Assembly (NCBI GenBank): GCA_030834905.1
Contig: JAUQWZ010000018.1
Location: forward strand, 62,001 to 126,000
DNA: 64,000 nucleotides
Reading direction: 5' to 3'
Origin: Aggregatilineales bacterium
GTDB lineage: Bacteria; Chloroflexota; Anaerolineae; Aggregatilineales; Phototrophicaceae
Part shown: in pieces, positions 18,437 through 26,110 of the stretch
Numbering within the stretch: position 1 is the first letter of the stretch
Layout of the letters: the number at the start of each line of letters is the position of its first letter
Notes under the pieces: generated by a model
What the model was told of the DNA's origin: nothing
Seen by the model: the letters and a program-made list of their open reading frames with translations, nothing else
Databases searched by the model: none
Position numbers and translations under genes: made by a program

Positions 18437-19933
18437 CTACAGCTTGGTCACCACCAGCGTGTAATACACCAGCGCCTGTGGGCTGCCTTCCGGCAGCGTG
18501 ATAATGATGCGCTGATCGTTGCTTTCCTCGGTGAAGACGATCACCGCCGATTCGCCGCAGGCTTTGTCGGGGTTGCGGACATCGAAGCCCCAGGCGACGC
18601 CCTCGGTGCCGCTGCCGACGCAGTCCAACCGGAAGGAATATTCGGTGCGCGTGTTCAGCGGGTTAAAGCCCTCGACACTGACCGCGATGATATCGGTGCT
18701 GTCGCCGCCGGGCGCGGAAATCTGCTCGGTGAAGGTATCGCCGGTGTAAAACGGCAGCACCCGCGTGTAGTCCTCGTCGTAGGGCGCGTCAAGCACCGGA
18801 TCGAGCGTGAAGGTGGGCGTAATCGTCGGCGTGAGCGTGGGACTGGGCGACGGCGTGAACGTCGGCGACGGCGTCAGCGTATGGGTTGGAATCGGCGTGC
18901 GGCTGGGCGTATCGGTTGGCAGGATCGGCGTCGGCGTCGCGGTGATGGCAAGCGCCGCCAGATCAGCGCAAGGTCCCTGAAGCGCCGTGACCCCCGCCGC
19001 CACCCATCCCGGCTGTCCGTCAATCTGCACCGCTATCCAGTTTCTATCCGGGTTATATCCCAGCGCCACCAGCCGTTCCGCCACGTTGAGGAAGCCAATG
19101 CCTGGAAAGCCGGTGCCGGGTCCGCTGCGCACGTTCACCGACGTTTCGACAGGCGTCACGGCGCAGACGGCTTCGGTTGACTCGCCCAGTCCGGCGCTTG
19201 TTTCGGTGAGTACCGCCTGTCCCGCGCTCAGGATGATGGTGACAGCGCCGTTCTCGTCCGGCGACGATACGATCAACAGATATTCTTCCTCGCCCGGCGG
19301 CACCGTCAGCGTGCCAGCAGGCAGCCGGTTGAGGATGGCAAGCGGCTCGCCGCTGGCGCTGCGCAGTTCAGCGGTGAAGGGATAGGTCGGCGGCTCCGCC
19401 TGAAGGCTCAATACCTGAGTCGAGTCGGCGTTCGCCAGCAGCCGAAACGCTCCTGACTCACGAGCGCGGCTGAAATCGACCTTCACCTCGTCATCAACCG
19501 TCAGCCGTGTTGGGCGGCTGTCCGCCTGACGCGAGTCGAGCAGCAGGACGAAATCGCCGGTGCTGCGCCTGGCACCGCCGATGACGAGCGAATAGATGCC
19601 ATCTTCCGGCAGGCGGAAGGCGATACGGGCGTCGCCGCTGCCCGAAAGAAACGGATCGTCGTTGTTGATGATCACCGGCTGCTGTGACGGATTGAGTAAG
19701 CTCACGGTCGGATCGAATTCCGGCGACATGGCGATCACCCGCGCCAGAATGAGGTCGTCCTGGCTGCCGTTGAAGGTGTAAAAAATAAGGGGCGAATCTT
19801 CGGAAATCGTGTTGGTGACGGCGCTGCCGTAGATCAGGTTGTTGCCGGCGCGAGTCTGCGCCAGGACGCGCGCCGAAACCAGCGCGAACAGGAGCAGCCC
19901 AATGCCTAGCTTGAAGGTGCGGGTATGATGCAT
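18437..19933 (-). CDS. Secreted SH3-like protein with Pro/Thr spacer
   Basis: 498 residues from the ATG that begins MHHTRTFKLGIGLLLFALV, a signal peptide. An N-terminal half shows two PPC-like beta domains (LIFYTFNGSQDD, RIAFRLPEDGIYSLVIGG). An SH3_3-like domain near residues 270-330 includes TSVNVRSGPGTGFPGIG and GWVAAG. A spacer of TPTP repeats follows, then a C-terminal domain with two Cys (FRLDCVGSG, KACGESAV) that recurs in the neighbour at the right. Likely exported and envelope- or matrix-associated. An upstream ATG adding 14 residues would spoil the signal peptide. Confidence 0.8.
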   Translation of the reverse strand: MHHTRTFKLGIGLLLFALVSARVLAQTRAGNNLIYGSAVTNTISEDSPLIFYTFNGSQDDLILARVIAMSPEFDPTVSLLNPSQQPVIINNDDPFLSGSGDARIAFRLPEDGIYSLVIGGARRSTGDFVLLLDSRQADSRPTRLTVDDEVKVDFSRARESGAFRLLANADSTQVLSLQAEPPTYPFTAELRSASGEPLAILNRLPAGTLTVPPGEEEYLLIVSSPDENGAVTIILSAGQAVLTETSAGLGESTEAVCAVTPVETSVNVRSGPGTGFPGIGFLNVAERLVALGYNPDRNWIAVQIDGQPGWVAAGVTALQGPCADLAALAITATPTPILPTDTPSRTPIPTHTLTPSPTFTPSPSPTLTPTITPTFTLDPVLDAPYDEDYTRVLPFYTGDTFTEQISAPGGDSTDIIAVSVEGFNPLNTRTEYSFRLDCVGSGTEGVAWGFDVRNPDKACGESAVIVFTEESNDQRIIITLPEGSPQALVYYTLVVTKL

Positions 19934-20074
19934 GGCTTCCTCGTTATTGAGCACCGCGCACTCAGTACCCGGCACTCATTACTTTGCACTAATTAGCATT
20001 ATGTGTCCAAAACCCGACTCAGGAAAGATAAGGAGTACTAAGGTATTAAGCGATCTGGGGACAGCCCCGCCGCC

Positions 20075-21172
20075 TCAGCCGACGCTGCCGCCGGGCGTGA
20101 CCACCAGCGTGTACTGCACGTAGCTCTGCCGGCTGCCCTCTGGCAGCACCACTGAGAACGGCTGCTGGCTTGTCCCGTAAATAAACGGCAGGATAATCGT
20201 CTGCCCGCAGACCAACGTCGGACTGTACGCCGATCCCCAGCGCACCGCGTCCAGTCCTGTCCCCTCGCAGTTGAGCGTCAGGGTGAATTCGCGGTAGTTG
20301 TTTGGCGGCTGGGTGTGCAGGTTCACGACGCTGATCCATACCAGATCGCTGCTGTCGCCCTGTGGGGACGAGATGGTTTCGCGGAATACGCCCTCGCCGT
20401 CCCGGTCAACTTCGAGTCCGTACACCTGCGCGTCGTCAGGCGCGATTGGAATGGTCGGATCGAGCACCTGCGGCAGCGTCACGCAGTCGCCTTGCAGCAT
20501 GGTCACGTCGTTGGATACCCAACCCAGCCGTTCGGCATAGTTGACCGAAATCCAACCGCTGTCGGTGCGTCCAAGCGCGGGAATCGTCATTGCCGGGGCA
20601 AGCGTGCCGAGGATGCTGAAGCTGTCCGACGGGGCGCTGCGCACCAGCACATCAGCGTGGGTGGGGTTCAGGGCGCTGCATCGCGGCGCGATCAGCGGCG
20701 CGGAAGCCGGAGACGCGCCGATCTCGGCGATCTGTCCATCGGCGAGCGACAGCGTGACCGTTCCATAGTGGTCAGGGACAGACGAAGCCAGCGCCACCTG
20801 ATACAGCCCTTCGCCCGGCGCCAGCTCAAGTTCGACGCTGTCCAGCGCGCCGTTGAACAGGGCGACGGTTTCGCCAGCGCTGTCGCGCACTTCGGCGGCG
20901 AAGGCGAATCCTTCCGTCTGGCTGTTGAGCTTGAGCCGGGTAATGTCGTGCGGGCGGGCATTAAAGCGGTACAGCCGCTGCGTGTCGCCGGGGGCAAAGC
21001 TGACTCGCGTATCGGTTGCGCCCGGCAGCCAGATAGCGCGAGTGTTATCCGCCGGGTTAAAGAGGTCAAACTGAATGATGAGCAGGGCGACGACGATCAG
21101 CAGTGCCAGCGCCAGCACCAGCAGCAGCGGCTTTACCCAGTAAGCAGGAGACGGTGCATAAAGCGGGTTCAT
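20075..21172 (-). CDS. Membrane-anchored SH3-like protein, paralogue of the neighbour
   Basis: 365 residues. One N-terminal membrane helix (about 15-37) anchors the protein; the rest is outside. A PPC-like beta domain (RLYRFNARPHD) is followed by an SH3-like domain (ADVLVRSAPSDSFSILG, WVSNDV), and then the same C-terminal domain as the downstream gene: GDSSDLVWISV, LTLNCEGTGLDAVRWG, LVCGQTIILPF and VLPEGSRQSYVQYTLVV. The ATG chosen has GAGGG eight bases before it; a TTG five codons upstream is less likely. The two genes are 140 bases apart and likely arose by duplication. Confidence 0.8.
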   Translation of the reverse strand: MNPLYAPSPAYWVKPLLLVLALALLIVVALLIIQFDLFNPADNTRAIWLPGATDTRVSFAPGDTQRLYRFNARPHDITRLKLNSQTEGFAFAAEVRDSAGETVALFNGALDSVELELAPGEGLYQVALASSVPDHYGTVTLSLADGQIAEIGASPASAPLIAPRCSALNPTHADVLVRSAPSDSFSILGTLAPAMTIPALGRTDSGWISVNYAERLGWVSNDVTMLQGDCVTLPQVLDPTIPIAPDDAQVYGLEVDRDGEGVFRETISSPQGDSSDLVWISVVNLHTQPPNNYREFTLTLNCEGTGLDAVRWGSAYSPTLVCGQTIILPFIYGTSQQPFSVVLPEGSRQSYVQYTLVVTPGGSVG

Positions 21173-21327
21173 AAGGGTCGCCCTCAAAACTTTTTTTCTA
21201 TAATTTCACTATAGCCGCTGTGCTTCCAGTCTCATGGACGCAAACCCTACTCAAACCTGACTTTCAGCCTACTATGCCGTTTTTCATCTGTCGGGAGTGG
21301 GGAATTGTAAGGATACAGCAGCCGTCT

Positions 21328-21353
21328 TGACAGTGGGTTTAAACCCACTGTCA
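21328..21353. repeat. 26-base perfect palindrome
   Basis: TGACAGTGGGTTT and its exact complement meet at the centre (GTTTAAAC). It lies in the 290-base divergent gap between the SH3 gene and the uracil-DNA glycosylase gene. It could be an operator or a member of the intergenic palindromes, but it lacks their GTAGGG ends. Confidence 0.7.
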
Positions 21354-21461
21354 CCGCGATTTTCCCCATTCCCATCTGTCCGATGCGTTGGAATTTAAGC
21401 GGCGCGGCGCTAAAATGAGCGCGACGCTTGAATAGAAATCGACCCATGAGGATGGTGACCG

Positions 21462-22106
21462 ATGGCAGATGATCGTCATGAAGCCATGCAGGCAGTTGCC
21501 GCTGAAATACGCGGCTGCACTCTGTGCGATCTGCACCTGAGCCGCACCAAAGCGGTTCCCGGCGCGGGCAGCAGTTCGGCGGACATCCTGTTCATCGGCG
21601 AGGGACCCGGCTTTCACGAAGATCGTCAGGGGCTGCCGTTTGTCGGTCGTTCGGGCGACTATCTGAATGATCTGCTCAAACTGATCCATCTTGACCGGGA
21701 CGCCGTCTTCATCACCAACGTCGTCAAGTGCCGCCCGCCGGAAAACCGCGACCCGCTGCCGGTGGAAATCGCCACCTGCAAGCCATATCTTGACCAGCAG
21801 ATCAACCTGATTGACCCGCTGGTCATCGTCACGCTGGGGCGCTTCAGCATGGCGCGGTATTTTCCCGGCGGCAAGATCACCCAGATTCACGGAAAGCCCA
21901 AAATCGAAAACGGACGCGCCTATATCCCCCTGTTCCACCCTGCCGCGGTGCTGCGCAATCCCGATCTGCGCCCGGTGATGGAAGCCGACGTGAACCAAAT
22001 CCCGTCTATCCTCGAAGACATGCGCCAGAAGCGGGCGGCGGGCAGTAAGCCGCCGGAATCCGCTGGCGACGATGCGCCGCCCCCGCAGCAGTTATCGCTG
22101 TTCTAG
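21462..22106 (+). CDS. Family 4 uracil-DNA glycosylase
   Basis: 214 residues; removes uracil from DNA as the first step of base excision repair. The four [4Fe-4S] cysteines are Cys19 and Cys22 (CTLC), Cys90 (VVKCRPP) and Cys106. The active-site loop is GEGPG (46-50), as in the Thermotoga enzyme, and the second loop is HPAAVLRNP. The usual core ends near residue 190; a Pro-rich tail ends in QQLSLF, which fits the consensus for binding the sliding clamp. A MADDRHEAM start with GAGGATGG nearby is reasonable. It is a single gene. Confidence 0.93.
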   Translation: MADDRHEAMQAVAAEIRGCTLCDLHLSRTKAVPGAGSSSADILFIGEGPGFHEDRQGLPFVGRSGDYLNDLLKLIHLDRDAVFITNVVKCRPPENRDPLPVEIATCKPYLDQQINLIDPLVIVTLGRFSMARYFPGGKITQIHGKPKIENGRAYIPLFHPAAVLRNPDLRPVMEADVNQIPSILEDMRQKRAAGSKPPESAGDDAPPPQQLSLF

Positions 22107-22138
22107 GTTGTCGGGTGTGGGTTGAGCGCAACTGGCTG

Positions 22139-22555
22139 CTACAGCGTTTCGATCATGTGAATCATGCGTTCGATATCTATTTTGGGAAGCTGCGCCCGGT
22201 AGACGCGCCCGCGTATTGGCGGGGTGAGCATTCGCTGGATGGTTTCCGCCAGCGGAGCGCCGTCGCTGGTGGCGACGATGATGTAGACTTCATGCCCGGT
22301 CTTGAGGCGAATCAAGACGGCGGTGCGGTGATCGAGCTGGACGGTATTCACGCTGATGATATAGCTGCTGGGGATGCTGGCAGGCGGGTACGGGCGGCGG
22401 GTCTGGGGCCATAAAATCAACCGGTAGTTGGATACCAGCGCATGAAGCGGTGGGATCGTCACCGTCCAGCCGGAATCGGCGCGCCGCGCGATCTGGAGCT
22501 GGTAATTGCCGAGGGTTCGCTCACCTTTAACCAGGAGGTCTGTTCGAACTTGCAC
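22139..22555 (-). CDS. Hypothetical protein
   Basis: 138 residues with a GTG start and no clear ribosome site. The sequence alternates short beta-like strands (NYQLQIARRADSGWTVTIPP, SSYIISVNTVQLDHRTAVLI) and ends in a helix (DIERMIHMIETL), suggesting a small beta-barrel or PH-like fold. No Cys cluster, signal peptide or membrane segment. Convergent with the uracil-DNA glycosylase gene, 32 bases away. I do not recognise a family. Confidence 0.6.
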   Translation of the reverse strand: MQVRTDLLVKGERTLGNYQLQIARRADSGWTVTIPPLHALVSNYRLILWPQTRRPYPPASIPSSYIISVNTVQLDHRTAVLIRLKTGHEVYIIVATSDGAPLAETIQRMLTPPIRGRVYRAQLPKIDIERMIHMIETL

Positions 22556-22745
22556 AGCCGTTCACCCGCCGTCTGCTGAATACAATCTCTTCTGTCAATT
22601 GTAGGCTGTACTCCAAACTTTGCACCTACAAAATCTTCATTCTGGGTGATATTTCATAGATTTTTCACGTTACCGGCATCAGCTACGGGAGCAGCACGCG
22701 CGGGCAGGTGACTTTGGAGGTCTGCGCGCGCGCCAACGGCGAGGC

Positions 22746-22816
22746 AAAAAAAGAACCTGAGTGCCCGGATATCTTACTAGAGGAGGGGATACGGAATTCT
22801 CCGGGCACTCAGGTTC
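22746..22816 (-). terminator. Rho-independent terminator of the aldolase gene
   Basis: A perfect 17-base-pair stem (GAACCTGAGTGCCCGGA and its complement) with a 30-base loop; on the minus strand it is followed by seven T. It lies just downstream of the class II aldolase. The long loop contains GGAGGGG-like bases and is unusual for a simple terminator. Confidence 0.8.
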
Positions 22817-22839
22817 AGCGTAGAGCCGACAGGGGAGCG

Positions 22840-23595
22840 TTACCCTGCCGTGACACGGAAGTAATCGTAACGATAGCGCATGCTGTCGTACCACTCACGG
22901 AACAGTTCTTCGTCGTGGGGGTGCGCCAAACCGGAGCGCTGGCGCAGTTCAAGCAGCTTTTCGACTTCGTCAATCGGAAGCGGCTTAGCGCCGCCAAGCT
23001 GGTGCGCGCGGTAGATGACATTGGCGAGGTGTTCCAGCACTTCAAGACGCAGATACGCCTGCCAGACGTCGTCGCCCATCGTCAGCGAGCCGTGATTCGC
23101 CAGCATGATGGCGTCGTGGCTGGCAATCAGATCGCAGACCGAGTCGCGGTTTTCAGTCCCGCAGGGGGCGGCGTAAGGGGCGGTTGGCACCAGACCGAGC
23201 ATAATCACCGCTTCAGGCAGAATACAGTGCTCCAGGCTAATCCCCACGCACGTCAGCGCGACGGCAGTCGGCGGATGCGCGTGAACGACGCCGTTCACGT
23301 CGGGGCGCTGGCGGTAGCATTCGAGATGCAGCAGAATTTCGGAGGTCGGGTTCAGATCGCGATTCGCCTCGGTATCCGGTCCCACCTTCTCGCCATCGAT
23401 ATTGACCACAATCAACTGGTCAGAATACAACTGCCCTTTGGAAAAGCCGCTGGGAGTGGTGAGGAAGTACTCATCATCCAGCCGGGCGCTGATATTGCCG
23501 CTGGTGCCTTCAGCATAATTGTACTGGCGCATCAAGCGCCCAATTTCGCAGATTTGGTGACGTAACTGCTGTTCGTCGGGTTTGTACAGGCTCAT
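22840..23595 (-). CDS. Class II aldolase family protein (fuculose-phosphate aldolase-like)
   Basis: 251 residues. The zinc ligands of the class II aldolase/adducin fold are present: His105 and His107 (VVHAHPP) and His168 (ANHGSLT), with the catalytic acid at Glu86 (PTSEILLH). AEGTSGNISAR near residue 28 is the phosphate-binding loop. The fold covers L-fuculose-phosphate and L-ribulose-phosphate enzymes and related epimerases; which substrate applies cannot be told, as no kinase or isomerase is adjacent. A long C-terminal tail ends in RYRYDYFRVTAG. Confidence 0.88.
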   Translation of the reverse strand: MSLYKPDEQQLRHQICEIGRLMRQYNYAEGTSGNISARLDDEYFLTTPSGFSKGQLYSDQLIVVNIDGEKVGPDTEANRDLNPTSEILLHLECYRQRPDVNGVVHAHPPTAVALTCVGISLEHCILPEAVIMLGLVPTAPYAAPCGTENRDSVCDLIASHDAIMLANHGSLTMGDDVWQAYLRLEVLEHLANVIYRAHQLGGAKPLPIDEVEKLLELRQRSGLAHPHDEELFREWYDSMRYRYDYFRVTAG

Positions 23596-23727
23596 GTTTT
23601 CCCTGGTGTTCCTCTATGCCATTCGTAATAGCCTGAGTAAAACACAGGGGACAGGATCGCGATAGTGAAAAATGTCACATATAATAACGAGGAAAGACTA
23701 TCTTTGCAGTGAGGGGAAAATCAGCCG

Positions 23728-23937
23728 CTAGTGCCTGCGCATTTGCACCAGTTCGGCTTCCAACTGCGCCCGCCGCTGGGCGCTTACGGCGCGCGCTTCC
23801 GCCAGCGTTTCGTCATAACTGTCCTTGAGGTTGCGTACCAGCCGGTCGCCGGAGACGGGCGAAAACAGCACCACCAGCGTCGCGCCGAGCAGCGCGCCTA
23901 TCAAGAACCCAACCGCTAATCCCAACAACTTGCTCAT
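23728..23937 (-). CDS. Small YtxH-like membrane protein
   Basis: 69 residues: one Gly/Leu-rich membrane helix (MSKLLGLAVGFLIGALLGATLVVLF), a turn SPVSGDRLVRNLKD, and a charged helix to the end (AQRRAQLEAELVQMRRH). This is the layout of YtxH-type small general-stress proteins. I chose the ATG directly before the helix; an ATG 17 codons upstream in frame is possible. The role is unknown. Confidence 0.68.
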   Translation of the reverse strand: MSKLLGLAVGFLIGALLGATLVVLFSPVSGDRLVRNLKDSYDETLAEARAVSAQRRAQLEAELVQMRRH

Positions 23938-24100
23938 GGCATCACTCACATCGTCGGAAACGTTATCGTTATCCGTGAATTGTAACACACAACATTCCAG
24001 AGGGCGCGAATCTGGGCAGGCGGGCAGGACTGCCGCTTGCGGGGAACGCCGCGCATCCGCATAATCGTAGCTATTCCCGATCAGCGAATGGAGGCAGATT

Positions 24101-24475
24101 ATGAAACAGGTCGTACATACCCCGGCAGCGCCCGCGCCGGTGGGTCCTTATTCCCAGGCTATCATCGCCAACGGCTTGATCTTCACCGCCGGACAGACGG
24201 GCGTGAACCCCTCAACCGGCAAGCTGGTGGACGGCGTTCAGGAACAGACGCGGCAAACGCTGGAGAATATCCGCGCCATCCTCGAAGCCGCCGGGTCTGG
24301 GCTGGACAAAGTGGTCAAGACGACCGTATTCCTGCAAAACATGAGCGAGTTCGCGGCGATGAATGAGGTTTACGCCAGCTTTTTCACCCAGCAGCCGCCC
24401 GCGCGCAGCACGATTGAGGTCGCCAAACTGCCCATCGGCGCGTTGGTCGAAATCGAAACCATCGCCGAAGCGTAA
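24101..24475 (+). CDS. ridA: RidA family enamine/imine deaminase
   Basis: 124 residues, the full length of the family. RidA hydrolyses reactive 2-aminoacrylate and similar enamines released by PLP enzymes, forming a trimer in the cytoplasm. The signature is clear: GPYSQAI at residue 15, the substrate-binding Arg102 (PPARSTIEV) and Glu117 (VEIETIA). GGAGGCAG precedes the ATG. It ends 70 bases from a convergent gene, with a long inverted repeat between them. Confidence 0.95.
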   Translation: MKQVVHTPAAPAPVGPYSQAIIANGLIFTAGQTGVNPSTGKLVDGVQEQTRQTLENIRAILEAAGSGLDKVVKTTVFLQNMSEFAAMNEVYASFFTQQPPARSTIEVAKLPIGALVEIETIAEA

Positions 24476-24489
24476 CGACGAAAAGCGTT

Positions 24490-24541
24490 TTTGAACCACC
24501 AGGAATCTTATCGAAATCCCTTTGTGTCCTGGTGGTTCAAA
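24490..24541. repeat. Inverted repeat TTGAACCACCAGGA
   Basis: Fourteen-base arms (TTGAACCACCAGGA and complement) flank 22 bases containing CCCTTTGTG. The word TTGAACCACCAAGACACAAAGG recurs near 45.3 kb and in part near 25.78 kb, so this is a second dispersed repeat. Lying between convergent genes, it may act as a transcription barrier, but no T-tract follows. Confidence 0.7.
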
Positions 24542-24545
24542 CCGT

Positions 24546-24998
24546 CTATTTAACGAAGGCGAAGTCGATAAACGGATCGTTTGTGTCCGGCAGCTTGCCC
24601 TCGTCAAGGATGACGAGACGCGAATCAGCCTCGGCAAGCAGGCGCAACCGCTGTGTCTGCGTGATCGGCTGAAGGCGCGAAAAGGTGGCTGTGAAGGCGT
24701 GGTCGGAATGCTGGCTGAGCGACCGGGGATATAACCCAACCCGCGCCAGCAGCGCATCGGCTTCCTGGTGGCTGACCGGCAGATAGTCGGCAGTGGACGG
24801 CTCCTTCTGGAACGATTCCGCGTCCACAAGCGCCATCAACTCGTCAATCACCTGCTGGCAGGTGTCACTGACGCCGCGATAGTAGTAGGCGGTCTGCGCG
24901 TCACCCACGCGCTCGCTGCGGCTGCGTTTCCGCGCTTCCCGCTGGCGAGCCGCCCACTGCTCGATAAGCGCCGCGATGCGCGATTCGTCCACAGCCAT
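24546..24998 (-). CDS. Hypothetical protein coupled to LutC-like gene
   Basis: 150 residues: an N-terminal charged helix (IEQWAARQREARKRSRSERV), a helix with DTCQQVIDELMALV, and a beta-rich end (SRLVILDEGKLPDTNDPFIDFAFVK). Its ATG overlaps the stop of the LUD-domain gene by one base (TGATG), so they are translated together. No motif is recognised. The tight coupling suggests a joint job with the LUD protein. Confidence 0.62.
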   Translation of the reverse strand: MAVDESRIAALIEQWAARQREARKRSRSERVGDAQTAYYYRGVSDTCQQVIDELMALVDAESFQKEPSTADYLPVSHQEADALLARVGLYPRSLSQHSDHAFTATFSRLQPITQTQRLRLLAEADSRLVILDEGKLPDTNDPFIDFAFVK

Positions 24999-25684
24999 CA
25001 GCGTTTGACCACCACCTGAAGCTGTCCGGGACCATGCACGCCCAGAACAAGCTGCATCTCGATATCGGCGGTGCGGCTGGGACCGCTGATGAAGCAGAGG
25101 TTGGCGGCGCTGCGGAGTTTCTCCAAGCCGTTCGCGCGTTCTCGCGCCAGCCAGTCTTCGATGCGCGGCAGGATCTGGTCGAGGGTGATGACGACGATGT
25201 AGACCGGCGCCAGCACCGTCGGGATGCGTCCTTTGCCGGGCGCGGTGGTGAAGACGAGCGTGCCGGTGGTCGCGGCGGCGGCGTCCGCGCCGGTCAGTCC
25301 GACTTTCGCCGTTTCGGCGCGCGCCAGCACGTCGGCGCGAGAGGCTGTGTGCGTGTCCGGTTGGGTGATCTCGATGCCCGCCTCACGGATGGCGCTCTCC
25401 AAGCCGTCAACCGGAATATGGCGGAAGTCCCAGGCAAGGATGTGCCTGGCGTCGTGGAATACCAGCAGTTCCAACAGCTTGTCGCGCGCTGCATCGTCAC
25501 CCTCGACCGGGAAGACCTGCCCCTTCAACTGCTCCAGTTCAAGCGTGAAGCGCTCCAGCAGGGCATCGGGCGAAATCGCGGCTTGCTCGGTGACGGGGAT
25601 GTAAGCGGCTGGGCGCGGCTCGGCGTCCTCAAAGGGACGGCGGGCGCTGCGGAGCTTGTTGAGGATGGTTTCGCGGGAAGACAT
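24998..25684 (-). CDS. LUD-domain protein, LutC/YkgG-like
   Basis: 228 residues of the DUF162 (LUD) fold. The marks are GLTGADAAAATTGTLVFTTAPGKGR and the end SGPSRTADIEMQLVLGVHGPGQLQVVV, typical of LutC, the third subunit of the iron-sulfur L-lactate oxidation complex. LutA and LutB are not beside it; instead a 150-residue protein is coupled downstream. It may therefore be an orphan or work with unlinked LutAB. No ribosome site stronger than GGAAG is seen. Confident in the family, not in the substrate. Confidence 0.85.
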   Translation of the reverse strand: MSSRETILNKLRSARRPFEDAEPRPAAYIPVTEQAAISPDALLERFTLELEQLKGQVFPVEGDDAARDKLLELLVFHDARHILAWDFRHIPVDGLESAIREAGIEITQPDTHTASRADVLARAETAKVGLTGADAAAATTGTLVFTTAPGKGRIPTVLAPVYIVVITLDQILPRIEDWLARERANGLEKLRSAANLCFISGPSRTADIEMQLVLGVHGPGQLQVVVKR

Positions 25685-25846
25685 GGCGATCAGCTTTCAG
25701 CGATTAGCAATCATGATTGCATAGTATAGCCTGTTGCGGCGGCGTCTGCTGCGGAGCGCTGCGCCAAAAAGCGATTTGAACCACAAAGACACGGACGCAA
25801 CCAGAGGTTGCGCGGACACAAAGGCATTTGAACCGCCAGGACAATC

Positions 25847-25890
25847 CCCTCACCCCAACCCCTCTCCCACGCAAGCGGTGCGAGGGGAGT
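25847..25890. repeat. CCCTCACCC/CCCTCTCCC repeat fragment
   Basis: CCCCTCACCCCAACCCCTCT, then CCCACGCAAG and GTGCGAGGGGAG. The same words occur in longer arrangements near 43.6 kb and 52.56 kb. This copy is joined directly to the palindrome array on its right. Confidence 0.6.
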
Positions 25891-26019
25891 AGGGACACGA
25901 TACATCGTGTCCGTTGTATCCCAAACCGGACACGACAATGTCGTGTCCCGTATCCCAAACCGGACGCGATACATCGTGTCCCGTATCCCAAACCGGACAC
26001 GACAATGTCGTGTCCCTAC
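25890..26019. repeat. Tandem array of four palindromes
   Basis: Four palindromes follow each other at a period of about 34 bases: GGACACGA-TACA-TCGTGTCC, GGACACGAC-AAT-GTCGTGTCC, a GGACGCGAT variant, and GGACACGAC-AAT-GTCGTGTCC again. They are joined by GTATCCCAAACC. The outer ends are GTAGG on the left and CCTAC on the right. The A-type and B-type centres alternate, so a two-palindrome unit was probably duplicated. The 426-base gap around it (25685-26110) holds no gene. Confidence 0.85.
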
Positions 26020-26035
26020 GTCAATTTTATGACTG

Positions 26036-26059
26036 AAAAGGGCGGTTCACGAACCGCCC
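26036..26059 (-). terminator. Palindrome acting as terminator of the VWA gene
   Basis: On the minus strand GGGCGGTTC-GT-GAACCGCCC is followed by TTTTC, about 50 bases after the VWA gene stop. On the plus strand the same palindrome ends in CCTAC like the other family members. Confidence 0.65.
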
Positions 26060-26110
26060 CTACGATGTTATGTATTCTCTGCGATCTCGGCGGACTCTGC
26101 GGTAAAAGGT

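Noticed and set aside
25890..26019. CRISPR-like array of regularly spaced repeats
   Set aside because: The units are palindromes only 20 bases long and the spacers are nearly identical 13-base words, not unique sequences; no cas genes are near. It is a tandem repeat.
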